Assembly: GCF_018613805.1 (NCBI RefSeq)
Contig: NZ_JAGGPL010000009.1
Location: 166,142-230,141 of the forward strand
Origin: Arthrobacter sp. ISL-48
GTDB lineage: Bacteria > Actinomycetota > Actinomycetes > Actinomycetales > Micrococcaceae
Reading direction: 5' to 3'
DNA: 64,000 bases
Shown here: positions 17,730 to 26,989 of the stretch, piece after piece
Layout of the letters: every line of letters begins with the position of its first letter
Position numbering within the stretch: the first letter of the stretch is position 1
Made by a program: the position numbers and the translations under genes
The notes under the pieces: generated by a model
The model's input: the letters and a program-made list of their open reading frames with translations, nothing else
What the model was told of the DNA's origin: nothing
Databases searched by the model: none

Positions 17730-19406
17730 ATGCTTGGAAGCAACGCCTCATCGGAACGCGGCGCGTCCCTGAAGGAGCTCGGCCGCACAGGAGTAGGCCG
17801 CCGGTCGTTCCTGGGCCTCGTGGGGGGTGCCGTGGCCTTTGCCGCCCTTCCTGCGCTCACCTCATGTAGCAGCGGCGGCGGGGCCCCGCAGGCCACCAGT
17901 TCCGCGGGAATGGCCGACGCCACGTCCAAGCTCGTGCCCAGCTACATCCCGCTGGAAACCGTCAAGCCGGACATCCCGAGTGTTAACGGAACGGCGCCCG
18001 GCTTCACCAGCATGCCCTCGTCCTCGGTCAAGTCAGTGCAGGGTGTTCCGGGCAAAGGCGGAAGCTATACGGTCATGACCCCGGCCTGGTGGGCAATCCC
18101 GCCGGCGGATAACAGCTATCACCGGGCCGTGAACGAACGGTTGGGCGCAACCCTGAACTTCCAGGTCAGTGATGGCAACACCTATGGGGACAAGATCCAG
18201 ACAGTCCTGGCCTCGCCCAAGGATGTGCCGGACTGGATTGTCATCCCCTCGTGGAACCTTCCGCCGCGGTTCGGCCAGGCAGTCAAGGGCCTCTTCACGG
18301 ACCTTTCCGAGTACCTTGCCGGCGACAAGATCAAGAAGTACCCCAACCTCGCAAATATCCCCACCGCTGCGTGGAAGTACAGCTGTTTCGAAGGCGGGCT
18401 GTACGGGCTGCCGTACCCGTCCGGAGGGGTCGGGAACGCCTTCTTCTACCGTAAAGACCTGTTCGATGAAATGGGTCTGGAACAGCCAAAGTCCGCCGAT
18501 GAATACATCGCACTGGCCAAGGAACTCACGGACCCGGCCAAGAACCGCTGGGGTTCTGAAGAAGTGTGGACCGGCGCGCAGCTCATGCACGGTGTGGACA
18601 ACTGGAAGCTGGTGGACGGCAAGCTCCAGAGCAGGTTTGAGACAGACGAATACCGGGCTGCCTTGGAATGGGGTGCGAAACTCTTCGCCTCAGGCGCTGT
18701 CCACCCGGATGCCGTGGCCGGCAACATCCAGAAGTCGGGGCAGCGCTTTGAGTCCGGCGCGGTGCTGATGACCGCCGGCGGGGTGGGTGGCTGGCATGAA
18801 GCCCTGGGCCGGAACCTGCCCATCAACCCGAAGTTCCAGATGCAGCCCATGGACTTCTTTGCCCCTGACGGCGGCAAGCCCACGTTGTACCGCGGCTCAC
18901 CCGCCGCCATATTCAGTTTCATCAAGAAGACCGATGATCCTTCGAAGGTGGAGGAAATGCTGGCCCTGGCCAACTTTGCGGCCGCTCCCTTCGGCACGGA
19001 GGAGAACATGCTGATCGTCAACGGCGTTGAAGGCATCCACTACACCCTCGACGCACAGAACGCTCCGCAGGCCACGGCCAAGGGCAAGGACGAAGTCACC
19101 AGCACATATGCGTTCCTGGTTAACTCCGCCCCTGTGAACAACGAGGTCCAGTACCCCGGCTACGTGAAGAACAAGACGGACTGGGAAATCCGCCAGGCCC
19201 CGTACGTGGTTGATCCCCTCTTCTACGGCCTGCAGATCCAGGAGCCCAGCAAGTTCGGCTCCTTGGGGAAACCGTTCGACGACCTTTCCAAGGATATTCT
19301 CCGCGGGCGCAAGAGCATGGCGGACCTTGATGCGGCCATCGCCACCTGGAAGAAGAACGGCGGAGACGAACTGCGTGAGTTCTACGCAGGATTCCTGAAC
19401 GCCTAG
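17730..19406 (+). CDS. Oligosaccharide ABC importer, substrate-binding lipoprotein (LipO/LplA type)
   Basis: A 558-residue extracellular solute-binding protein. The N-terminus has a twin-arginine GRRSFLGLVGGAVAFAAL signal and a lipobox ending ALTSC, so it is probably Tat-exported and lipid-anchored outside the membrane. AAAGGAG precedes the ATG by 8 bases. The size (over 500 residues) and WAIPPADNSYHRAVNERLG motif place it with the large LplA/YtcQ group that partners LplB/YtcP permeases and binds oligosaccharides. The two permease genes follow directly; no ATPase gene is present. Neighbouring GH3, GH42 and GH31 enzymes suggest xyloglucan oligosaccharides as ligands (inference). Confidence 0.9.
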   Translation: MLGSNASSERGASLKELGRTGVGRRSFLGLVGGAVAFAALPALTSCSSGGGAPQATSSAGMADATSKLVPSYIPLETVKPDIPSVNGTAPGFTSMPSSSVKSVQGVPGKGGSYTVMTPAWWAIPPADNSYHRAVNERLGATLNFQVSDGNTYGDKIQTVLASPKDVPDWIVIPSWNLPPRFGQAVKGLFTDLSEYLAGDKIKKYPNLANIPTAAWKYSCFEGGLYGLPYPSGGVGNAFFYRKDLFDEMGLEQPKSADEYIALAKELTDPAKNRWGSEEVWTGAQLMHGVDNWKLVDGKLQSRFETDEYRAALEWGAKLFASGAVHPDAVAGNIQKSGQRFESGAVLMTAGGVGGWHEALGRNLPINPKFQMQPMDFFAPDGGKPTLYRGSPAAIFSFIKKTDDPSKVEEMLALANFAAAPFGTEENMLIVNGVEGIHYTLDAQNAPQATAKGKDEVTSTYAFLVNSAPVNNEVQYPGYVKNKTDWEIRQAPYVVDPLFYGLQIQEPSKFGSLGKPFDDLSKDILRGRKSMADLDAAIATWKKNGGDELREFYAGFLNA

Positions 19407-19416
19407 GACGCCCGAT

Positions 19417-20439
19417 ATGACCACCTCCGAATCCACCCTGACCGACTCAGGGGTTCAAGCACAAGCCGGCCGGCGCCCGGGCCGCCCGGACGGCGCACAC
19501 CAAGAGGACCTGTCCATCACCCGCAAGAGAGCAGGCCTGCGTACCAGGTTGCGGCGGGATAAATCCCTGGTGCTGATGACCTTGCCAGCCATCGCTCTGC
19601 TTCTCGTCTTCGCCTATATCCCGATGCTCGGCAACGTTGTGGCGTTCCAGGACTACTCGCCATTCATAGGTATTCCGGACAGCCCCTTCGTTGGGCTCGA
19701 CAACTTTACCCGCGTCCTGGGGGACCAGGGCTTCTGGCTCGCCGTAACGAACACCTTGGTGATTACGGCCTTCCAGCTGGTCTTCTTCTTTCCCGTCCCC
19801 ATTGTGCTGGCGCTGCTGCTCAACTCCTTGCTGTCCCCGGCACTGCGTTCCACCATCCAGGCCATCGTCTACCTGCCGCACTTCTTTTCCTGGGTGCTGG
19901 TGGTTTCGGTGTTCCAGCAGGTGCTCGGCGGGGCAGGCCTCCTGAGCCAGAGCCTGCGCGCCCATGGCTGGCAGGCCATGGATATTATGACCAACCCGGA
20001 CACTTTCCTGTTCCTGATTACCTCACAGGCAATCTGGAAGGATGCAGGCTGGGGAATCATCGTGTTCCTCGCCGCGCTCAGCGCCGTCGACCAGGAGCAG
20101 TACGAGGCAGCGGCCGTCGACGGAGCGAACCGCTGGCGCCGGATGTGGCACGTGACGCTGCCGGCGCTGCGCAGCGTCGTCATCCTGCTGCTGATCCTTC
20201 GCCTGGGTGATGCCTTGTCCGTGGGCTTTGAACAGCTGATCCTGCAACGCGACGCCGTAGGGGCGCAAGCGTCAGAGGTCCTGGACACCTTTGTGTACTA
20301 CACGGGCGTTCGTAACGGCGACTGGGGCTATGCCGCGGCGGCCGGCCTGATCAAGGGCCTGGTATCGCTGGCACTCATTCTGGGTGCCAACAAACTGGCC
20401 CACCTATTCGGAGAGAGCGGGGTGTACTCAAAGTCATGA
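19417..20439 (+). CDS. Carbohydrate ABC importer permease, LplB type
   Basis: A 340-residue permease with six predicted membrane segments and the EAA loop EQYEAAAVDGANRWRRMWHVTLP, which contacts the ATPase. The N-terminal about 45 residues are polar and cytoplasmic. The FQDYSPFIGI region is typical for LplB/YteP permeases. It starts 11 bp after the binding-protein stop and overlaps the second permease by 4 bp (ATGA), so all three are co-translated. It needs an external ATPase such as MsiK. Confidence 0.93.
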   Translation: MTTSESTLTDSGVQAQAGRRPGRPDGAHQEDLSITRKRAGLRTRLRRDKSLVLMTLPAIALLLVFAYIPMLGNVVAFQDYSPFIGIPDSPFVGLDNFTRVLGDQGFWLAVTNTLVITAFQLVFFFPVPIVLALLLNSLLSPALRSTIQAIVYLPHFFSWVLVVSVFQQVLGGAGLLSQSLRAHGWQAMDIMTNPDTFLFLITSQAIWKDAGWGIIVFLAALSAVDQEQYEAAAVDGANRWRRMWHVTLPALRSVVILLLILRLGDALSVGFEQLILQRDAVGAQASEVLDTFVYYTGVRNGDWGYAAAAGLIKGLVSLALILGANKLAHLFGESGVYSKS

Positions 20440-21374
20440 GCACAATCACCAAACCGGCAGCAACAGTTTCTGCGGCGCTGCGCCGCAACAAGTCGTCCAG
20501 ACCAGCGTGGGAGGAGGAACCGCATCCGGCGGCGAAGATCGGCAAGGCGGCCGTACTCATCATGGTGGTGGTCGCCGTGCTGGGGCCGTTGTACTCAATC
20601 GTCCTCACCAGCCTCTCCTCCCAGGCCACCATTACATCGGCCGGCGGAATGGTGATTGTGCCTGGGGAAATCAGTCTTGACGCCTACAGCCAGATCCTTA
20701 ACGGCGGCGTGGTCACCAGGGCGGTGCTGGTGAGCGTGGGCGTAACCGTTGTGGGAACCCTGCTCAGCATGGTGGTCTCGGTGCTCTGCGCGTACGGCCT
20801 GTCACGGCCGGGCTCCTTTGCCCATACACCGCTCCTCTTCACGCTGCTGCTGACCATGTTTTTCAGCGCCGGTATGATTCCGGCCTTCCTCCTGGTCTCT
20901 GGCCTCGGCCTGATTAACACCTACTGGGCCTTGATCCTGCCGAGTGCCATATCGGTGTTCAACATCATCATCCTGCGCGGCTTTTTCATGGGGATAGACC
21001 GCGGGATCCTGGACAGCGCACGGATCGACGGGGCCAGCGAATGGCGGATCCTGAGCCAGATCGTGCTCCCAATGTCCAAGGCGGTGACAGCAGTTATTGC
21101 CCTCTTCTACGGTGTGGGCTACTGGAACGCGTTCTTCAATGCGGTGCTGTATATCAATGACAGCGCCATGAACCCGCTCCAGGTGGTGCTGCGCTCCTAT
21201 GTCCTGCAGGGTGTGATGATCCCGGGCCAGATTGCCGTAGGACAGGGGGCTGCTCCGTCGCTGGCCCTGCAGATGGCGGTGCTCGTGGTGGCCGTGATGC
21301 CAATCCTCATGGTCTACCCACTGCTGCAAAAGCACTTCACCAAGGGAGTCATGATCGGTGCGGTGAAGGGGTGA
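20436..21374 (+). CDS. Carbohydrate ABC importer permease, YtcP/LplC type
   Basis: A 312-residue partner permease with six membrane segments and the EAA loop DSARIDGASEWRILSQIVLP. The GGMVIVPGEISLDAYSQI extracytoplasmic stretch is usual in this subfamily. It ends in a short MIGAVKG tail, again typical for YtcP/LplC proteins. It completes the importer and converges on the LacI gene 27 bp away. Confidence 0.93.
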   Translation: MSTITKPAATVSAALRRNKSSRPAWEEEPHPAAKIGKAAVLIMVVVAVLGPLYSIVLTSLSSQATITSAGGMVIVPGEISLDAYSQILNGGVVTRAVLVSVGVTVVGTLLSMVVSVLCAYGLSRPGSFAHTPLLFTLLLTMFFSAGMIPAFLLVSGLGLINTYWALILPSAISVFNIIILRGFFMGIDRGILDSARIDGASEWRILSQIVLPMSKAVTAVIALFYGVGYWNAFFNAVLYINDSAMNPLQVVLRSYVLQGVMIPGQIAVGQGAAPSLALQMAVLVVAVMPILMVYPLLQKHFTKGVMIGAVKG

Positions 21375-21400
21375 CCTTCACCAGCGCCGGACAGGCCCTC

Positions 21401-22402
21401 CTAGCTGCGGGCCGCAGAGGTTTCGCGTTGCACCAGGGACGGCACAATGAGCCGGATCTCCACGGGCTTGTCCGAGTTGAGCCGGTCCATGACCATCTCG
21501 ACGGCGGCACGTCCAATGTCGTGGGCCGGTATGGAAACCGCCGTCCACGGTTGGGCGGCAGCCATGGCCGCGTCCTCGGGAGCGATGGCAACAACCGATA
21601 CGTCCTTCGGGATCTGCAGCCCGCGCAGGGCGAGGGCCTCCCGCAGCAGGGGAAGCAGTCCTTCGTTGTGCACCACCAAGGCCGTAGGCGGCTCCTGACG
21701 AGAGAACATGGCGTCCAGAGCGTCGGCAAGGGCGGCGGACGTGGGCTCGCAAGCCCTGGGGTCAGCGGCGATGCCGGCAGCCTGGCAGGCATCCTCAAAG
21801 CCTTTGCGGGCACGGTCGGCATAAGTGGCATGACGCTCCAGGGAGGCCTGCGGGGAGCCGATGAAGCCAATGCTCCGGTGGCCGAGTTCCGACAGGTGCC
21901 GCACGGCAGTACGGGAGGCGGCTGCAAAATCGAGATCCACGCAGCTCAGGCCCTGCGGGTCGTCCGGGAAACCGATCAGGACAGCAGGCTTCCGGAGCTT
22001 CGCAAGCTGGGGGATCCGGGGATCACGGGCTTCGATATCCATCATGAGCAGCCCGTCCACGATGGACTGCGAAGTCACCCGGTGGATGCCGTCGGTGTCG
22101 TCCTGGGTCAGGAGCAGCACGTCCTGGTTGTAATCGCGGGCAGTGGTCACGACGCCCGCCACGAACTGCATGATCACGCTGACGTTCACGTCCGCCCGCA
22201 GGGGAACCATCAGGCCCAGAACGTTGGATCTGCTGGACGCAAGGGACCTGGCGCCGGAGTGGGGGCTGTAGTCCAGCTTCCTGATGGCCGCCAGGACCTG
22301 TTCCCGGGTCTCCTGGGAGATGGTGCGCTTGCCGCTCAGTACGTAGGACACGGTGCTGGTGGACACTCCTGCAGCCTTGGCGACGTCATTCATGGTGGCC
22401 AT
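21401..22402 (-). CDS. LacI-family transcriptional repressor of the xyloglucan-type locus
   Basis: A 333-residue LacI-family regulator. The N-terminal helix-turn-helix is MNDVAKAAGVSTSTVSYVLSG; residues at the three base-contacting positions (as in LacI 17, 18, 22) are Thr, Ser and Tyr. A hinge (GARSLASSRSNVLGLMVP) and a periplasmic-binding-like effector domain follow. It is divergent from the GH42 gene and convergent with the importer. Operators TCGAAACGCTTCGA-like at 17585 and 22538 are its probable targets (inference). The effector is probably an oligosaccharide or a released sugar. It is close in sequence to the LacI at 47093. Confidence 0.92.
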   Translation of the reverse strand: MATMNDVAKAAGVSTSTVSYVLSGKRTISQETREQVLAAIRKLDYSPHSGARSLASSRSNVLGLMVPLRADVNVSVIMQFVAGVVTTARDYNQDVLLLTQDDTDGIHRVTSQSIVDGLLMMDIEARDPRIPQLAKLRKPAVLIGFPDDPQGLSCVDLDFAAASRTAVRHLSELGHRSIGFIGSPQASLERHATYADRARKGFEDACQAAGIAADPRACEPTSAALADALDAMFSRQEPPTALVVHNEGLLPLLREALALRGLQIPKDVSVVAIAPEDAAMAAAQPWTAVSIPAHDIGRAAVEMVMDRLNSDKPVEIRLIVPSLVQRETSAARS

Positions 22403-22537
22403 GGGCCACTCCCTTCCTCTGCGCGTGGAACACCATCATAGCCACAAAAATTGCTTGGGACGTCCCGCATTTCGATTGATTTCGACGGGTTGGCCCGAAC
22501 CATCCCGGTGTAGAGCAACCATAACTGTCCAGCCCCG

Positions 22538-22553
22538 ATTGAAGCGATTCGAT
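22538..22553 (+). promoter_or_regulatory. LacI-type operator immediately before the GH42 start codon
   Basis: ATTGAAGCGATTCGAT matches the 17585 site in spacing and core, with one broken symmetric pair. It ends three bases before the GH42 ATG and replaces a ribosome site, so the transcript may be leaderless or the true start may lie elsewhere. Confidence 0.5.
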
Positions 22554-22556
22554 ACC

Positions 22557-24635
22557 ATGATCAACTTTGACACTTCTCCCACCTCCACGCCCAGGCGCGG
22601 CTTGGACTCCCTGACGGAGACACTGGGACTCATCCACGGCGCCGACTACAACCCCGAGCAGTGGCCGGCGGAAAGCTGGCCGGAAGATATCCGGCTGATG
22701 CAGAAGGCCGGCATCAACCTTGCCACGGTCGGGGTGTTCAGCTGGGCAACGCTTGAACCCAGGGAAGGGGCCCGCGACTTCGGCTGGCTGGACCATATCC
22801 TGGACTTATTACACGACGGTGGCATCCGGGTCTGCCTGGCCACCCCCACGGCATCACCGCCGCCCTGGCTGGGCCACGATTACCCCGAGACGCTTCCGGT
22901 GGACGCGGACGGCCGCACCCTCTGGTACGGCTCCCGCAACCAGTTCAGCCCGTCATCCGCCAGATACCGCCGGGCCGCGGCAGCCATTACGGAATCGTTG
23001 GCTGAAAGGTATGCGAACCACCCGGCGGTTGCCATGTGGCATGTGGGCAACGAGTTGGGGCAGATCAGCTACGACGACGAAAGCGCGCTCGCGTTCCGTG
23101 TCTGGCTGATGCGGAGACACGGGTCGCTTGAAGAACTGAACCGCGCCTGGGGCACCACCTTCTGGGGCCAGCGGTATGGCAGCTGGGACGAGATCATACC
23201 GCCGCGACGGGCGCCTTACCTGGTCAACCCGAGTCAAACCCTGGACTTCCAGCGCTTCACTTCTGACCAGCTGCTGTCCCTTTACCGCGCGGAACGGGAC
23301 ATCATCCGCCGCTACGACCCCGCTAGCCCTATTACTACCAACCTGATGGGGTTCTTCCGCGGCGCGGATTACTTCTCCTTGGCCAAGGAAACGGATGTCG
23401 TGGCCAACGACTGGTACACCGATCCGGCCGATCCGAAGTCGCACCGGCTGGGCTCCCTGACCCACGACCTGTGCCGGGGGCTCTCCCGCGGCGAACCCTG
23501 GCTGCTCATCGAGTCCGCAACCTCGGCGGTGAACTGGCGCGAACACAACGTGGCCAAGGAACCGGGTGAACTGCGGGTAGATGCCCTGTCGGCCATAGCA
23601 CGGGGAGCCGATGGCGTCTGCTACTTCCAGTTCCGCCAGTCCAGCTTCGGCTCCGAACGCTTCCACTCAGCCGTTGTCCCCCTGGCGGGAGAGCAGACAC
23701 GCGTATTCCGCGAAGTGACGGAACTTGGCAATGACCTGCAGTCCCTGCGTCAGCTGGCAGGCACTCCGTGCGAAGCGAAGATCGCGGTCCTTTTTGACTG
23801 GGACAGCTGGTGGGCCGCCGAAGCACCGGACACGCCAACCAGCCGGCTGGAAGTCGTGAAGCAGATCCAGGCCTACTACGAGCCGCTCCTGCGGAGAGGG
23901 CTTGCCGTTGAAGTGGTCCATCCTTCTGCGGACTTGGGCAGGTATGAGCTGGTCCTGGCGCCGAGCCTTTTCATCCTTGGGCAGCGGAACGCGGAAGCCC
24001 TTGGCACGTTTGTGCAGCATGGCGGCCACCTGGTGGTGGGCCCGTTTAGTGGAGTGGCGGATGGAAACGGACATTTGGTTCCCGGGCGCTTCCCGGGGGT
24101 GCTGGCGGATCTTCTTGGTGTCGACGGCGAGGAGTGGTTGCCGCTGGCTTCACCGCTGAGAGTTAAGTTTGGCAGCCAGGATCCCGCGGAACAGACAGAC
24201 CCATCGTGGCACGCCAGTATCTGGGCGGAGGACCTGGCGCTCCGGGAGGAAACCGCGGAAGCCGTGGCGCACTTTGCCGAGGGGCGCCTGGAAGGCAAGC
24301 CCGCCGTCGTACGGAACCGCAAAGGCGAGGGAAGCGCCTGGTACATCGCCGCCGACCTTCCTGCAGAGGCGTTGGACCGGGTCATGGTTGCAGTCCTGGA
24401 CTCCACGGGCATCGCTTCCCCGTTGGATGTACCGCTGCCGGAACCGGTGGAAGCAGTCAGCCGAGGCGGCCACCTGTTCCTGCTCAACCATTCGAACCTG
24501 CCGCAAGCGGTTCATCTTGGCTGGGCGTCCGTGGACCTGCTCTCCGGAGCTGACCACGGCGAACAGCTGACCCTGCCGCCCTACGGGGCCCTGGTGCTCA
24601 AGGAACCGGACCTTGGAGAACCGGCCCACACATAA
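22557..24635 (+). CDS. GH42 beta-galactosidase
   Basis: A 692-residue cytosolic GH42 enzyme that removes terminal beta-galactose. The acid/base Glu166 lies in WHVGNELG and the nucleophile Glu319 in WLLIESATSAVNW. The N-terminal GADYNPEQWP is the family opening; a trimerisation domain with DWDSWWA and a small C-terminal beta domain follow. The start is uncertain because an operator lies directly upstream and no ribosome site is seen. It stands 53 bp before the GH31 gene and is divergent from its likely repressor. In xyloglucan it would take galactose from the beta-1,2-Gal-Xyl side chains (inference). Confidence 0.93.
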   Translation: MINFDTSPTSTPRRGLDSLTETLGLIHGADYNPEQWPAESWPEDIRLMQKAGINLATVGVFSWATLEPREGARDFGWLDHILDLLHDGGIRVCLATPTASPPPWLGHDYPETLPVDADGRTLWYGSRNQFSPSSARYRRAAAAITESLAERYANHPAVAMWHVGNELGQISYDDESALAFRVWLMRRHGSLEELNRAWGTTFWGQRYGSWDEIIPPRRAPYLVNPSQTLDFQRFTSDQLLSLYRAERDIIRRYDPASPITTNLMGFFRGADYFSLAKETDVVANDWYTDPADPKSHRLGSLTHDLCRGLSRGEPWLLIESATSAVNWREHNVAKEPGELRVDALSAIARGADGVCYFQFRQSSFGSERFHSAVVPLAGEQTRVFREVTELGNDLQSLRQLAGTPCEAKIAVLFDWDSWWAAEAPDTPTSRLEVVKQIQAYYEPLLRRGLAVEVVHPSADLGRYELVLAPSLFILGQRNAEALGTFVQHGGHLVVGPFSGVADGNGHLVPGRFPGVLADLLGVDGEEWLPLASPLRVKFGSQDPAEQTDPSWHASIWAEDLALREETAEAVAHFAEGRLEGKPAVVRNRKGEGSAWYIAADLPAEALDRVMVAVLDSTGIASPLDVPLPEPVEAVSRGGHLFLLNHSNLPQAVHLGWASVDLLSGADHGEQLTLPPYGALVLKEPDLGEPAHT

Positions 24636-24688
24636 CCGGCGCCCACACAACTTTCCAACTCTTAGAACGATCGAAACAGAGGAACAGC

Positions 24689-26917
24689 ATGAAATTCACC
24701 GACGGCTACTGGCTTCACCGCAAGGGCCTCTCCGCACTGCACCCGCGGGACGTGTCAGATGTGGAATCCACCGGTGACACGCTGACCGTTTATGCACCCA
24801 CCCAGAAGATCAGGTCCCGGGGGGACGCCCTGAACTGCCCGCAGCTGACTATCAGCTTTTCGTCGCCGCTGGCGGACGTGATCGGCGTGACCATCGAGCA
24901 TTTCCAGGGCGGCGTGGATAAGGGCCCGCACTTCGGGCTGAAGGAAGGCAGTGCGGACGTCAGCATCACCACCGCCGGCGGGGCGGCCACCTTCACATCC
25001 GGAGGCCTCACGGCACAGATCAACACGTCAGGCGACTGGAATGTGGACTTCATCGGCGATGGCCGGCTGCTGACCAGTTCAGTGCCGCGCAGCATCGGCC
25101 TGATCACCGACCAGGACGGGCGGCATTTCATCCACGAACAGCTGACGCTGGGGGTGGGCACCAACATCTACGGGCTGGGGGAACGGTTCGGGCCGCTGGT
25201 GAAGAACGGTCAGTCCATCGACATCTGGAACGAGGACGGCGGCACCTCCAGCGACCTTGCCTATAAGAACGTGCCCTTCTTCATCACCAACGCGGGCTAT
25301 GGCGTGTTCGTGAACCATCCGGAGCGGGTGTCCTACGAAATCGGCTCCGAGGTGGTCTCACGCACGCAGTTCAGCGTTGAGGGGCAGAAGCTTCAGTACT
25401 TTGTGATCCATGGGCCCACGCCCAAGGACATCCTGCGCCGCTACACGGAGCTCACCGGCAGGCCGGCCCGCGTCCCGTCGTGGTCCTACGGGCTGTGGCT
25501 GTCCACGTCCTTCACCACGGACTACGACGAGAAGACTGTGATGTCATTCATCGACGGCATGGCCGAGCGGAAACTTCCCCTGTCTGTGTTCCATTTCGAC
25601 TGTCACTGGATGCGTGCCTTCCACTGGAGCGACTTCGTCTGGGACCCGTCCACCTTTCCGGACCCCGAAGGCATGCTGCGGCGCCTCCACGAAAGGGGCC
25701 TCAAGGTCTGCGTCTGGATCAACCCCTACATTGCCCAGCGCTCGCACCTGTTCCGTGAAGGCGCCGAGCTGGGTTACCTGGTGAAGCGCGCCGACGGCTC
25801 GGTGTGGCAATGGGACATGTGGCAGGCCGGCATGGGTCTGGTGGACTTCACAAACCCGGACGCCGTGACCTGGTACCAGGACAAGCTGAGGACCCTGCTG
25901 AACCAGGGCGTGGATTCCTTCAAGACGGACTTCGGCGAGCGGATCCCCACAGACGTTGCCTGGCACGACGGCTCCGATCCGCAGCGGATGCACAACTACT
26001 ACGCGCAGCTCTACAACCGGACCGTGTTCGACCTGCTTGCCAAGGAACTGGGGGAGGGCCAGGCCGTGCTGTTCGCCCGCTCGGCCACCGCTGGCGGCCA
26101 GCAATTGCCCGTCCACTGGGGCGGCGACTGCGAATCGACGTTCGCGGCGATGTCAGAATCACTGCGCGGCGGCCTGTCATTGGCCTCGTCGGGCTTCGCG
26201 TTCTGGAGCCATGACATTGGCGGGTTCGAAGGGACGCCGGATCCGGAGCTTTTCAAGCGGTGGATCGCCTTCGGACTGCTGTCCTCGCATTCCCGTCTGC
26301 ACGGCTCCAACTCCTACCGGGTTCCTTGGCTGGTGGACGACGAGTCCAGTGACGTGCTGAGGCACTTCACCGGGTTGAAAATGCGGCTCATGCCATACCT
26401 GCTGGCATCGGCCGAAGACGCCCACCAGACCGGTGCGCCGCTGATGCGGCCCATGTTCCTGGAGTTCCCGGATGACCCAGCCTGCGCCTACCTGGACCGG
26501 CAGTACATGCTCGGATCTGAGCTGCTCGTGGCACCGGTGATGGGTGTGGGCGGTTCGGTGGACTTCTACCTCCCCGCCGGAACGTGGACGCACCTTGAAA
26601 CCGGTGAGCAGTTGGCCGGCCGTCAGTGGCACCGCAAGGAGTTTTCGGTCATGGAGGCCCCCGTGTACGTCCGCGAGGGCACAGTCCTGCCCTTGGGTAC
26701 GGTGACTGACAGGCCTGAGTACGACTGGGCCAACGAGCTGGAATTCAAGGCCTTCGCCGCGGAAGAGGGCCACCGCAGGACCGTCACCGTTCCGAAGGCC
26801 GACGGCGGTTTTACCCGGTTTGAGGTGACGGTGGAAGGCGGCCGCGCGGTCGCCGTCGCGAAGGACACTGCTTCAGTCGCGACACCGTTCCTGACTGACA
26901 CCGTCATCAAGCACTAG
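24689..26917 (+). CDS. GH31 alpha-xylosidase (YicI/XylS type)
   Basis: A 742-residue GH31 enzyme releasing alpha-linked xylose from the non-reducing end of xyloglucan oligosaccharides. The nucleophile Asp414 lies in FKTDFGERIP, which is the alpha-xylosidase rather than alpha-glucosidase version of the motif. The acid/base Asp480 is in WGGDCESTF. GAGGAAC precedes the ATG. There is no signal peptide, so it acts on imported oligosaccharides. It is the second gene after the GH42 gene and is followed 72 bp later by the reductase fusion. Confidence 0.94.
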   Translation: MKFTDGYWLHRKGLSALHPRDVSDVESTGDTLTVYAPTQKIRSRGDALNCPQLTISFSSPLADVIGVTIEHFQGGVDKGPHFGLKEGSADVSITTAGGAATFTSGGLTAQINTSGDWNVDFIGDGRLLTSSVPRSIGLITDQDGRHFIHEQLTLGVGTNIYGLGERFGPLVKNGQSIDIWNEDGGTSSDLAYKNVPFFITNAGYGVFVNHPERVSYEIGSEVVSRTQFSVEGQKLQYFVIHGPTPKDILRRYTELTGRPARVPSWSYGLWLSTSFTTDYDEKTVMSFIDGMAERKLPLSVFHFDCHWMRAFHWSDFVWDPSTFPDPEGMLRRLHERGLKVCVWINPYIAQRSHLFREGAELGYLVKRADGSVWQWDMWQAGMGLVDFTNPDAVTWYQDKLRTLLNQGVDSFKTDFGERIPTDVAWHDGSDPQRMHNYYAQLYNRTVFDLLAKELGEGQAVLFARSATAGGQQLPVHWGGDCESTFAAMSESLRGGLSLASSGFAFWSHDIGGFEGTPDPELFKRWIAFGLLSSHSRLHGSNSYRVPWLVDDESSDVLRHFTGLKMRLMPYLLASAEDAHQTGAPLMRPMFLEFPDDPACAYLDRQYMLGSELLVAPVMGVGGSVDFYLPAGTWTHLETGEQLAGRQWHRKEFSVMEAPVYVREGTVLPLGTVTDRPEYDWANELEFKAFAAEEGHRRTVTVPKADGGFTRFEVTVEGGRAVAVAKDTASVATPFLTDTVIKH

Positions 26918-26989
26918 TAACGGTTGCGATGTTCACCCCCTCAACATCCGCAATCCATCCATGAAAGTTTAAGCGCAAAGGAGTTTGTC

